64,000 nucleotides of DNA from Granulicella aggregans (GTDB lineage Bacteria; Acidobacteriota; Terriglobia; Terriglobales; Acidobacteriaceae): positions 1,736,001-1,800,000 of the forward strand of contig NZ_JAGSYE010000001.1 of assembly GCF_025685565.1 (NCBI RefSeq), written 5' to 3'. The translations under genes and the position numbers were made by a program. The notes under the pieces are model-generated. The model worked only from the letters and a program-made list of their open reading frames with translations. It was not told where the DNA came from and made no database searches. This document shows positions 41,645 to 49,940 of this stretch, one piece after another. Position 1 is the first letter of the stretch; each line of letters begins with the position of its first letter.

Positions 41645-42679
41645 ATGACCTCGAGCTCCGCCTCTGGCCCGGCCCATCGCAAACGCAATCTCCTCGTACC
41701 GATTCTGACCGCGCTCCTCTGCGCTCCATCGGCCTTCGCCTCCGCGTCCTTCCTTCTCGAAGAACCCTACGGCACCTTCGGCGCGCTCAACCCCACCGGT
41801 CACGCCGCTATCTACCTCGACAACGTCTGCGCCGACACCCCCACCCACCTCCGCCCCTGCCGCGATGAAGAGCCCGGAGTCGTCATCAGCCGCTATCACC
41901 GCGTCGGCGGATACGACTGGATCGCCATCCCCGTCATCCCCTACCTCTACGCCGTCGACTCCATCAGCGAGATCCCCGAGCGCGTCGACAAAAAACAAGT
42001 CGCCGCCCTCCGCGACGCCTACCGCCGCAAATACCTCCTCGACATCGCCCCCAGCACCCTCGACGACCGCGCCCCCAAAGGCGACTGGACCCAGCTCGTT
42101 GGCGCATCCTTCGACCGCCGCGTCTATGGCCTCCGCTTCGACACCACCCCCGACCAGGACCTCGAACTGATCGCCATCCTCAACGACCGCCGCAACGTCG
42201 CGCACTTCAACCTCTTCTATCGCAACTGCGCGGACTTCTCCCGATCCGTCCTCCAGATCTACATGCCCGACGCCATCCGCCGCAACGTCATCGCCGACTT
42301 CGGCATCATGACCCCCAAGCAGATCGCCCGCTCCCTCGTCGTCTACGACAAGCACCACCCGGAGCTCCACGCCACCTTCTTCACCATCCCCCAGGTTCCC
42401 GGCACCCTTCACCGCAGCCACTCCGTTGATGGCGTCGCCGAAGCTCTCGTCAAGAGCAAAAAGTACGTCATCCCCTTGACCTTCTTCGCTCCCCAGGTCA
42501 CCGGAGCGGCCGTCGCCGCCTTCCTCGTCAATGGCCGCCTCAAGCTCCCCAAAGACCCGCCGGATCTGGTTCTGACCACCACTGATTCCGCATCTCCCAC
42601 GCAGCCCGCCGACGCCCAGCCCGCCAACACTCAGCCTGTCGTCGCCCCGGCAAGCGTTCCGACACCCCTCAGCAGATAA
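41645..42679 (+). CDS. Secreted protein with possible permuted papain-like (NlpC/P60-type) fold
   Basis: 344 residues with signal peptide NLLVPILTALLCAPSAFASA. The pattern of a His in NPTGHAAIYLDNVC followed, about 150 residues later, by a Cys in LFYRNCADFSRSV is like that of permuted NlpC/P60 and DUF4105-type cysteine hydrolases, in which His precedes Cys. This is an analogy, not a family match. The tail is Pro/Ala/Thr-rich (PADAQPANTQPVVAPASVP) and probably disordered. ATG 41645 is preferred as it puts the signal peptide at the start; the frame is open to 41564. Confidence 0.68.
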   Translation: MTSSSASGPAHRKRNLLVPILTALLCAPSAFASASFLLEEPYGTFGALNPTGHAAIYLDNVCADTPTHLRPCRDEEPGVVISRYHRVGGYDWIAIPVIPYLYAVDSISEIPERVDKKQVAALRDAYRRKYLLDIAPSTLDDRAPKGDWTQLVGASFDRRVYGLRFDTTPDQDLELIAILNDRRNVAHFNLFYRNCADFSRSVLQIYMPDAIRRNVIADFGIMTPKQIARSLVVYDKHHPELHATFFTIPQVPGTLHRSHSVDGVAEALVKSKKYVIPLTFFAPQVTGAAVAAFLVNGRLKLPKDPPDLVLTTTDSASPTQPADAQPANTQPVVAPASVPTPLSR

Positions 42680-42732
42680 AGCCAGCGGGGATTAGACGAA
42701 GAACCGGGGAACAAAATCAACAAAATAGAAGT

Positions 42733-42797
42733 CGTCAGCTCGACCGAAGCGGCGGACAGCTTTCTCGTCCGTCTCGTAGTGGAGAGACCCCCGCATT
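42733..42797. repeat. Hairpin repeat, family B with inner hairpin
   Basis: CGTCAGCTCGACCGAAGC, inner GGCGGACAG ... CTCGTCCGTCTC, then GTGGAGAGACCCCCGCATT; it sits in the 42680-42957 gap. Confidence 0.75.
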
Positions 42798-42957
42798 CTC
42801 TCGCTCGGCCACTCTGATCAGCCGCGGGCAGAACCCACTCGCCCGCTGTTACACTAAAGATTCGCGCCGTCTCTCCAGCGCGGACATCTTTTCAGTTCCG
42901 CCAGATGGCCGGATCACCTCGCCGCCGCGGAACGACCCAAAGGAAGACAAAACCACC

Positions 42958-43704
42958 GTGGATCAGCAGACCAAAGAGACTCTCAAGCACGACCAGTTCA
43001 TCGACACCACCAACTCCGGCATCTCCTGGGCCAGCGCCCACCGCAGCACCCTCATCACCGGCGCTGTCGTTCTGCTCGTCGCGATCGTGGCCGTCATCGG
43101 CGGTTTCGCCCTCTACAATCACCGCTCGGAGCAGGCAGCCACCGACTTCGGTGCCGCCTTGCAGGCCTACCAGACACCCATCGCGCAGCCTGGCCAGCCC
43201 GTGCCTCCCGGCGTCAAGACCTACTCTTCAGTTCTTGAGCGCGCCAAGGCCGCCAACGCCATGTTCCTCGCCGTCTCGGACAAGTACGGCATGACCCACG
43301 CGGGCAAGCTCTCGCTCTACTTCGCCGGCCTTACCGCCATCGAAGCCGGCCAGAACGCCGCCGCCGAGACCGACCTCAAGAAGGTCGCCGACGGCTGGAA
43401 CTCCGATCTCGCCGCCCTCGCCAAGCTCTCGCTCGCGCAGCTCTACCGCCAGACCAGCCGCGACTCCCAGGCCATCGACCTCTACAACCAGCTCACCGCG
43501 AAGCCGACCTCTACCGTTCCTGCCGGCCTCGCCCAGCTTCAGCTAGCCGAGCTCTACGAGTCCGAAGGCAAGCCAGCCGAGGCCAAGAAGATCTACGCCC
43601 AGCTCAAGGACAAAGACGCCAAGGGCCCCATCGGCCAGATCGCCCAGCAGAAGCTGAACCCTGCTCCCGCAGGCGGCCCCGGCGGAGCGATCCAGGCTCA
43701 ATAG
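42958..43704 (+). CDS. Membrane-anchored tetratricopeptide protein (YfgM-like)
   Basis: 248 residues: a short cytoplasmic N-terminus, one helix (TLITGAVVLLVAIVAVIGGFALY), and then TPR-like helices (KLSLYFAGLTAIEAGQNAAA, LAKLSLAQLYRQTSRDSQAI, LAQLQLAELYESEGKPAEAK). This matches the YfgM/TPR_21 layout, in which an anchored periplasmic TPR domain assists membrane-protein or outer-membrane assembly. The start is GTG 42958 with AGGAAG about twelve bases before it. The next gene is about 310 bases away, so it is probably transcribed alone. Confidence 0.82.
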   Translation: MDQQTKETLKHDQFIDTTNSGISWASAHRSTLITGAVVLLVAIVAVIGGFALYNHRSEQAATDFGAALQAYQTPIAQPGQPVPPGVKTYSSVLERAKAANAMFLAVSDKYGMTHAGKLSLYFAGLTAIEAGQNAAAETDLKKVADGWNSDLAALAKLSLAQLYRQTSRDSQAIDLYNQLTAKPTSTVPAGLAQLQLAELYESEGKPAEAKKIYAQLKDKDAKGPIGQIAQQKLNPAPAGGPGGAIQAQ

Positions 43705-43754
43705 CAATCAGCACAGACCAAAAAATCCGCTAGCTCTGCGGTAGAGAATCAGCC

Positions 43755-43800
43755 ATTTTGCCCATCGTTACGACATCTTGTCGCTAAGGATGGGCAAAAT
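43755..43800. promoter_or_regulatory. Long two-stem inverted repeat
   Basis: ATTTTGCCCATC pairs perfectly with GATGGGCAAAAT; inside, CGACA pairs with TGTCG around TCT. It lacks a T-run, so it is not a standard terminator of the TPR gene. It may be a regulator site or leader hairpin for the GGDEF/EAL gene downstream. Confidence 0.5.
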
Positions 43801-43850
43801 GGCGTTATGTCGTCTTTCAGACGTGTATTTTCGTGCGACCAAGAGTAGTG

Positions 43851-43863
43851 TTGACAAAGTCAA
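43851..43863 (+). promoter_or_regulatory. Candidate -35 element with symmetric flank
   Basis: TTGACAAAGTCAA is a consensus -35 hexamer that is also a short palindrome (TTGAC/GTCAA). CATTAA lies 17 bases downstream of TTGACA as a weak -10. It points towards the GGDEF/EAL gene. Confidence 0.35.
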
Positions 43864-43898
43864 TGGCATGAAGCATTAATGTTCATCTGGCAAATAAT

Positions 43899-43914
43899 CA
43901 TGCGAGCTCGCATG
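43899..43914. promoter_or_regulatory. Perfect 16-bp palindrome CATGCGAGCTCGCATG
   Basis: Fully symmetric, about 35-50 bases downstream of the candidate -35 and about 100 bases before the GGDEF/EAL start. Likely operator for a dimeric regulator (inference). Confidence 0.5.
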
Positions 43915-44017
43915 GGTCGGTAAGGATCTTCCTATATCGTCGTGCGGCAAGCCGGTTCGTTGAAAAGCGAGTGTTGGAGATTCAGAAATTCCCAGTAGTG
44001 TTGGATAGGAATTTCTC

Positions 44018-46633
44018 ATGCAAGTAGGTTCGAAGGTCGTTCACCCTCTCGTCGTGGGGTCCGGAGTCATTGCGGTTGTTGGTGTCTTTATTGCGTTCCC
44101 CTGGATGCTCACCAACATCTTCTCCGCCACCTATCTTCCACACGGCTTCTGCTTCATGTGGAATCCGCAGCTACTCTGGCTGCACGTCATCTCCGACATC
44201 ATTATCAGCGCCTCTTATCTGGTCATCGCCGGGACCCTTGTGCATCTGGTGCGGGCTGCGCGGAAAGACGTTCCGCTGCAGAACATCTTCTTTCTCTTTG
44301 GCGCTTTCATCCTCCTCTGCGGCCTCACCCACTTCCTTGCAGTCGTCGTCCTTTGGAAGCCGCTGTATTGGATGGAAGGAGACGTCAAGCTGCTTACGGC
44401 GGCCGCTTCCTTGCTCACTGCCATCGTCCTTCCCTTATCAATCCCTAAAATCCGCGGTATTCTCACGAGCGCCAGGCTCTCCGCCGAAAGCGAGCGCCGC
44501 TTCCTCGCTGCTGCCAACTCCAGCCTCGACAGCATCTTCATCCTCTCCAGCATTCGCGATGCCGCGGGAGAGATCGAGGACTTCAAATTCAATTTCGTCA
44601 ATCCAAATGCCGCCCGGTTGATCAGCCGCACGCCCGACGAAATCCTGGGACAACGCCTTTGCGAATTGGTCCCATTCAACCGAACCTCCGGCCTCATCGA
44701 GAGATACAAACACGTCGTTGAGACGGGAGTCGGTTTCAAGGAAGAATTTCACATCAGCGCAGAGCGAGTCCTCGCGTCCTGGCTGAAGATCCAGGCCATC
44801 AAACTCGAAGACGGAATCGTCATCACCACCAGCGACATCACGACGCGAAAGCGCCTTGAGTTCGAGCGAACCAAGGCGTTCACTCATTCACTGATTGACA
44901 GCTCTCCAGCGACTATCATCGTCACCGACCTTACCTACACCATCACCGCGATCAACCCCGCCGCGGAGAGAATGCTCTGGTACAAGCCTGAAGAAGTCGT
45001 TGGAAAGCAGACGCCGCTCATCTTCTACGACATCGAAGAGATCGAGGACCGTGCCAAAAAACTTACGACGAAATATGGGACGCAAGTCACCGTCAACGAG
45101 GTCATCTTCTTCGTCAGCCGTGCCCAGAACATCGACGACGAGGCCGAGTGGAGCTTCGTTCGCAAGGGGGGATCACGCCTCACCGTCCAGGTCACAGTAA
45201 CTCCCCTTGTCGGGGATAGCGCCCACGACTCCGGCTTCATGATCACCGCCTATGACGTCTCAGAGCGAAAGCGCCGCGAAGAGTACATCTCGCACATCTC
45301 CCAGCACGACTCGCTCACCGGCCTGCCCACGCGCCACCTCCTCTTCGATCGTCTGGCAATGGCCATCGAACGCGCAAAACGCATGAGTACAAACTGCGCT
45401 CTCCTCATGTGTGATCTCAATGAGTTCAAGGGAGTCAATGACTCCTACGGCCATCACGCCGGCGACGTTCTGCTCTCCCAGCTCGCCACCCGCCTGAAGA
45501 GCACCATACGGGCTAGTGACACCGTCGCCCGCATGGGTGGGGATGAGTTCGTGGTTCTTCTGGAAGGGATACACAACGAGGCCGAAGCGATCACCATCGC
45601 GAAACAGATCAAGGAGAGCCTTCGTCTGCCCTTCACCTTGTCGCAAAACACCACCATCCACGTAGACGGCAGCATTGGCATCTGCATGTATCCCGAGAGT
45701 GCCTCCGACTCGACCAGCCTGCTCAGAAATGCGGACGTGGCCATGTATCACGCCAAGGTTGAGGGAGGTGTCCAGATTGAGATCTACACCAAAGCGCTTG
45801 CCCACACCTCTATGCAGAAGCAGGAGATCGCCGCCGGCCTGCGCGATGCCCTGCGCAACGGCGAATTGCGCCTCAACTATCAGCCTCAACTTGACCTCTG
45901 CGACGAGCGCGTCGTCGGCTTTGAATGTCTCCTGCGTTGGACCAATCCGCGCCTCGGAGCTATCTCGCCCGCCATCTTCATCCCCATCGCCGAAGCGAGC
46001 GGCCTTATTCAGCCGATCGGTGCCTGGGTACTCAAGCAGGCGTGCAAGGACATCCGAGCACTCAACCTGAAGCTCGGACGCGAACTCTTTATCTCGGTCA
46101 ATCTCTCGCCCCGCCAGATGGAACAGAAGGGCATCCTCGAGATCGTGGCGGAAGCAATTCAGGAAAGCGGAATCGATCCGGCTTGGCTCGAACTGGAGAT
46201 CACAGAAGGCGTCCTGATGAAGGACTCCGTCGCTACCACAGCGGTGCTTGAGGGCTTGCGTAAACTCGGCGTCCGGATCGCGATCGACGACTTCGGTACC
46301 GGCTTCTCCAACATGTCCTACCTGCTGCGCCTGCCCATCGACTGCCTCAAGATCGACCGCTCCATCATCGATGGCTGCTCGACCACCTCGAACATGTCGA
46401 CCGTTGCAAGCGCAATCATCGCGCTCGCTCATCAACTCAAGCTCAGCGTAGTCGCCGAAGGTGCAGAGATGATCGAAGAGATCGAGTTCCTGCAGCACGA
46501 GAAGTGTGACCGCGTTCAGGGATTTTACTTCTCCCGCCCGCTTCCCTTGGATCAGATCGTCGCCATGAACCTCAATGGCCACGGCGACGGCCACAAGCTG
46601 CGCGGAGAAGCTCAACCGGCTGCCAGCCGCTAG
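44018..46633 (+). CDS. PAS-GGDEF-EAL protein with ethylene-receptor-like membrane domain
   Basis: Probable c-di-GMP enzyme of 871 residues. The N-terminal four-helix membrane region contains the ethylene-binding residues of plant ETR1 at matching spacing: Asp 60 and Tyr 67 in ISDIIISASY, then Ile 98, Cys 101 and His 105 in FGAFILLCGLTHF (ETR1 Asp25, Tyr32, Ile62, Cys65, His69). In ETR1 the Cys and His bind Cu(I). Two PAS-like domains follow (about 165-275 and 285-410). The GGDEF motif is intact at 507-511 with an RxxD inhibitory site (RASD). The EAL motif is ECL (Glu 636 kept), with LEITEGVLM and IDDFGTGFSNMSYLLRLPID downstream. AGGAA precedes the ATG. The ligand is inferred. Confidence 0.92.
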   Translation: MQVGSKVVHPLVVGSGVIAVVGVFIAFPWMLTNIFSATYLPHGFCFMWNPQLLWLHVISDIIISASYLVIAGTLVHLVRAARKDVPLQNIFFLFGAFILLCGLTHFLAVVVLWKPLYWMEGDVKLLTAAASLLTAIVLPLSIPKIRGILTSARLSAESERRFLAAANSSLDSIFILSSIRDAAGEIEDFKFNFVNPNAARLISRTPDEILGQRLCELVPFNRTSGLIERYKHVVETGVGFKEEFHISAERVLASWLKIQAIKLEDGIVITTSDITTRKRLEFERTKAFTHSLIDSSPATIIVTDLTYTITAINPAAERMLWYKPEEVVGKQTPLIFYDIEEIEDRAKKLTTKYGTQVTVNEVIFFVSRAQNIDDEAEWSFVRKGGSRLTVQVTVTPLVGDSAHDSGFMITAYDVSERKRREEYISHISQHDSLTGLPTRHLLFDRLAMAIERAKRMSTNCALLMCDLNEFKGVNDSYGHHAGDVLLSQLATRLKSTIRASDTVARMGGDEFVVLLEGIHNEAEAITIAKQIKESLRLPFTLSQNTTIHVDGSIGICMYPESASDSTSLLRNADVAMYHAKVEGGVQIEIYTKALAHTSMQKQEIAAGLRDALRNGELRLNYQPQLDLCDERVVGFECLLRWTNPRLGAISPAIFIPIAEASGLIQPIGAWVLKQACKDIRALNLKLGRELFISVNLSPRQMEQKGILEIVAEAIQESGIDPAWLELEITEGVLMKDSVATTAVLEGLRKLGVRIAIDDFGTGFSNMSYLLRLPIDCLKIDRSIIDGCSTTSNMSTVASAIIALAHQLKLSVVAEGAEMIEEIEFLQHEKCDRVQGFYFSRPLPLDQIVAMNLNGHGDGHKLRGEAQPAASR

Positions 46634-46649
46634 CCGCTGCAACAGCGCT

Positions 46650-48767
46650 TCATATCGGCATCAAGACGCGCACGCCATAAGCATCGAGACTCACCGCCTC
46701 GGACACCGCCGCCCCGCTCAAAACATCCTTCATCTTCCCCGCCACCTTCACAGTAACCGGCTCAGCGTTGTAGTTCAGCACATAAGTCAGCGTTCCCTTG
46801 CTGGATCCCCGCCTGGTGATCTCCACGCCTCGCGGCACATCCGCGGCTACCTTCACCCCGGAAGTCGCGGCCAGAGTCAGCAGCACGCGCGCCAGGTCGG
46901 CCGGCTCGAGGTGCGCTCCCACATAAACCGCCTTGCCCCTACCAAAGCTGTGAGACGTAATCGCCGCCTTCCCCGCATACTGCCCCGTCGTATAAGTCGC
47001 CAACACGTCCGCTCCCTTGGGATCGAGAATGTCGCTCCATACCTTGCACTCCGCCTCGTTCCCAGCCAGCATCCCGGAGAACATAACTCCCTGCTTCTCC
47101 GAATAGATCGGCTGCGTGTCCAGCACCTCCACCCCCATCACATCCCTCAGCAATCCCGGCAGCGGAGTATCGACCACCCGGTCATTCTCCTCCTTCACGC
47201 CCAGCCGGAAGCCCGCCACAAACACGCCGCCGCCCTGCACAAAGCTGCGAATCCGTTCCGCCTGCTCCTTCGTGACGATGTACATCACCGGCGCGTACAC
47301 CACCTTGTACCGCGACAAGTCCTTCGTCGCATCCACAATGTCCACGCCCGCGTTCGACGCGCCAACGCATCCATACCAGGTCATCAACTCGGTCGCGTAC
47401 TTCAGATTCATCTGGCTTGGCTGAATCGTCAGCGCCCAATCCGAGTTCGAGTCGAAGCACAGTGCCACCTCCGCCACATACGGCGCGTTCAAAGCCTCAC
47501 GCCCCAGCGACTTCAGCTCCTTGATCGTCTGCTTCATCTCGTCGAACCCCGGGCTATGCGACCGGTCATGCCGGATCATCCCGTGCCAGTACTCCTCCGC
47601 TCCAAAGTTCGCCGTGTCCCAGCGAAAGTAGTTGATCCCCATCGCTCCATGCGAGATCGCCTGGTACGTCCACAGCCGAATCTGCCCCGGCTCCGGCTGC
47701 GGAGAAAAGTACGGCTGCCCCGCCTTGCCCGACTGCTCTTCCATCACCAGGAACGGCTTGCCATCCTTCACGCTGCGCGAAAAATCATGCGCGAACGAAG
47801 CCACCGAAGAGTTACTCTGCCCACCAAAGAACAGCGCAAAGAATCCCGGATAGTTGTCCGCCGAAACGAAGTCCAGCTTCCGATACAGATCGCGATCGTC
47901 GATCGTATCGACCAGACCTGGAACGTTGTTCGTCGTGATGAAGTGCTTCGGACACTCCCGCCGCAGCATCGTCAACTGCTCTTCGAGATAGCTCACATTC
48001 GCGTAGCTCTGGTATCGGTCATAATCCAGCGTCAGCCCCGGATTCGTCGGAGCCCCCGAGGGCAGCGGCACTGGAATCTGCGACCAATCCGTATACGTAT
48101 TGCTCCAGAAGACCGTCCCCCACGCTTCGTTCACCGCCTCCAGCGTCTTGTACTTTTCCCTTGTCCACGCCTGAAATCCCTCACCGCAAAACCGGCAGTA
48201 ACAACGTGCATCGTTTCCCAGGGTCAGTTCGTTATCGATCTGCCACCCCGCCACCCCAGGCGTATTGGCAAACCGTTTTGCCATCTCTGTCGCTATCGTC
48301 AACGATAGCTTCCGGTAAGTCTTATTCGTCGGACAAGTGAACCGCCGCGACCCATAAGTCAGCGTGACCCCATGCTCATTCACGATCAGGATCTCGGGAT
48401 ACTTCTTTGACAGCCAGGAAGGCGGCGCAGCCGTCGGCGTTCCCAGGATCACAGCGATCCCATGCGCATTCAGAATCTTCACCGACCGCTCCAGCCATGC
48501 GAACTCGAAGAATCCTTCCTTCGGCTCCATCAACGCCCAGGCGAACTCTGCGATGCGGACGTTGGTGATGCCCATCGCCGCCATCTGGGTGGCATCGTCT
48601 TCCCAAAGATGTTCGGGCGTCTGGTCAGGATAGTAGTCCGTCCCCAGCAGCAGCAGATTAGAGGAAACGTTTACTGTGTCGCCCTGACTAAAAGCCACCC
48701 GCCCCGGCAGAACGCCCAACGTCGCCACCGCAGCCCCAGCACTCAGCACAAACATCCGTCGATTCAT
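46650..48767 (-). CDS. Exported GH42 beta-galactosidase
   Basis: Secreted retaining galactosidase of 705 residues. An Arg-Arg-containing signal peptide (RRMFVLSAGAAVATLGVLPG) is followed by the GH42 barrel: GTDYYPDQTPEHLWEDDATQ, the acid/base Glu 180 in GWQIDNEL, the zinc-cluster cysteines CYCRFC (189, 191, 194) with Cys 145, and the nucleophile in FLVMEEQSG (Glu 343/344). A trimerisation-like domain and a C-terminal beta domain follow. GGGGGAAAT precedes the ATG. Export suggests action on galactans or arabinogalactan fragments outside the cytoplasm. It is convergent with the ethylene-receptor-like gene. Confidence 0.94.
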   Translation of the reverse strand: MNRRMFVLSAGAAVATLGVLPGRVAFSQGDTVNVSSNLLLLGTDYYPDQTPEHLWEDDATQMAAMGITNVRIAEFAWALMEPKEGFFEFAWLERSVKILNAHGIAVILGTPTAAPPSWLSKKYPEILIVNEHGVTLTYGSRRFTCPTNKTYRKLSLTIATEMAKRFANTPGVAGWQIDNELTLGNDARCYCRFCGEGFQAWTREKYKTLEAVNEAWGTVFWSNTYTDWSQIPVPLPSGAPTNPGLTLDYDRYQSYANVSYLEEQLTMLRRECPKHFITTNNVPGLVDTIDDRDLYRKLDFVSADNYPGFFALFFGGQSNSSVASFAHDFSRSVKDGKPFLVMEEQSGKAGQPYFSPQPEPGQIRLWTYQAISHGAMGINYFRWDTANFGAEEYWHGMIRHDRSHSPGFDEMKQTIKELKSLGREALNAPYVAEVALCFDSNSDWALTIQPSQMNLKYATELMTWYGCVGASNAGVDIVDATKDLSRYKVVYAPVMYIVTKEQAERIRSFVQGGGVFVAGFRLGVKEENDRVVDTPLPGLLRDVMGVEVLDTQPIYSEKQGVMFSGMLAGNEAECKVWSDILDPKGADVLATYTTGQYAGKAAITSHSFGRGKAVYVGAHLEPADLARVLLTLAATSGVKVAADVPRGVEITRRGSSKGTLTYVLNYNAEPVTVKVAGKMKDVLSGAAVSEAVSLDAYGVRVLMPI

Positions 48768-48868
48768 ATTTCCCCCAAGGCCGTTGTTTATAGCAGCCCC
48801 AACCTACGATCGGCAATCGACGCCCCTGACAACGTCTCCTAAACCACGGTTCGCATCCCTCCGCAGAA

Positions 48869-48913
48869 CGTCATCTCGACCGCAGCGAAGCGGAGCGGAG
48901 AGACCCCGCATTT
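48869..48913. repeat. Hairpin repeat, family B
   Basis: CGTCATCTCGACCGCAGCG, AAGCGGAGCGGAGAGACCCC, GCATTT; between the GH42 start and the peptidase stop. Confidence 0.8.
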
Positions 48914-48945
48914 AGCTTTTCTCCTATTCCTCTCAACTACTTCGC

Positions 48946-49851
48946 TCACAGCCCCTTCAAAAACTTCAGAAGCCCCTCAAAGTAAACCGCCTGGTCGTCC
49001 CACATCGCCAGATGGCTCCCATTCGGACAGATCAGCGACGTCCCATTCGCCACCATCGTCGCCATCCTCTTCAAATCTTCGGGATCCATCGTGTCGTGCG
49101 CCGCTCCAATCGTTAGCGTCTTAACCGTGATCTCGTGCAGCCGGTCCCAGCTCTCCCAGTCCTTGAAGTTCCCTGTCACCACGAACTCGCTCTTACCCTG
49201 CATCTCGTGATAGATCGCAAGGTTCGCATCGCGGAACGCTCGCGTCACCGGCTCCGGCCACGGCTTCGTTCTGCAGATCACCTGCGGATAAAGCTCTTCC
49301 ATCATGATCCGCTCGTACTCCGGATTGTCGTAGTCCCGCGCTGCGTCCAGAATCTCCAGCCGCTCCCGCGACTCCGGCCCCAGCAGCCCCTTCAGATAAT
49401 CGAGTCGCCCCAGGTAAGCCTGGATACCCGCCGTCATATTCGAGATCACTAGCCCCTTCAAGTGCCGCTGATACTTCAGCGCGTACTCGATCGAGAGCAT
49501 CCCGCCCCAGCTCTGCCCATACAGCACAAAGTCCTCGAGCCCCAACCCCACCCGCACCTCTTCCACCTCTTCGCGATACCGCTCCCGCGTCCACAACGCC
49601 GGATCATCCGGCTTGTCCGAGTTCCCGCACCCAAGCTGGTCGTAGTAGTACATCTCGATGCCCGCCTGCGGCAGGAACGACTCCATCGCCTCCAGATACT
49701 GGTGCGTAAATCCCGGCCCGCCATGCAGCAGCAACACCTTGAGTGGCCCTTCGCCCATCCGCTTGGTCCACACCTTGTACCGGCCACCCATTACCGGCAC
49801 CATCTTGATCCCCGCCACCTTGATTCCAACCGGATTTAGCCCGTCGCTCAT
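48946..49851 (-). CDS. Alpha/beta hydrolase, proline iminopeptidase family (S33)
   Basis: Serine peptidase-type hydrolase of 301 residues. Landmarks are the oxyanion HGGPGFTHQY, the YYDQLGCGNSDKP segment typical of prolyl aminopeptidases, nucleophile elbow GQSWGG, acid in GAAHDTMDPED and His in PNGSHLAMWDD. No signal peptide, so it is cytoplasmic, where it would release N-terminal Pro or act on small amides or esters. ATG 49851 is chosen; the frame extends upstream through the terminator hairpin and is not plausible there. Transcription is probably separate from the gene upstream because of that terminator. Confidence 0.92.
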   Translation of the reverse strand: MSDGLNPVGIKVAGIKMVPVMGGRYKVWTKRMGEGPLKVLLLHGGPGFTHQYLEAMESFLPQAGIEMYYYDQLGCGNSDKPDDPALWTRERYREEVEEVRVGLGLEDFVLYGQSWGGMLSIEYALKYQRHLKGLVISNMTAGIQAYLGRLDYLKGLLGPESRERLEILDAARDYDNPEYERIMMEELYPQVICRTKPWPEPVTRAFRDANLAIYHEMQGKSEFVVTGNFKDWESWDRLHEITVKTLTIGAAHDTMDPEDLKRMATMVANGTSLICPNGSHLAMWDDQAVYFEGLLKFLKGL

Positions 49852-49873
49852 CGCAGCAGTATACCCACGCCCC

Positions 49874-49911
49874 AAAAGGGCAGCGGAGTCGATAGACTCT
49901 GCTGCCCTTTT
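49874..49911 (-). terminator. Rho-independent terminator of the FG-GAP/lectin gene
   Basis: AAAAGGGCAGCGGAGTC pairs with GACTCTGCTGCCCTTTT around GATA (one mismatch). It lies 30 bases after the stop of the upstream gene on the minus strand. U-rich arms make it functional in either direction. Confidence 0.8.
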
Positions 49912-49940
49912 GCGTCCATCCGTGCACCCTGCGACGAGTC

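Noticed and set aside
46575-48308. 577-codon plus-strand frame opposite GH42
   Set aside because: Arg/His/Pro-rich shadow; the GH42 catalytic motifs on the minus strand are decisive.
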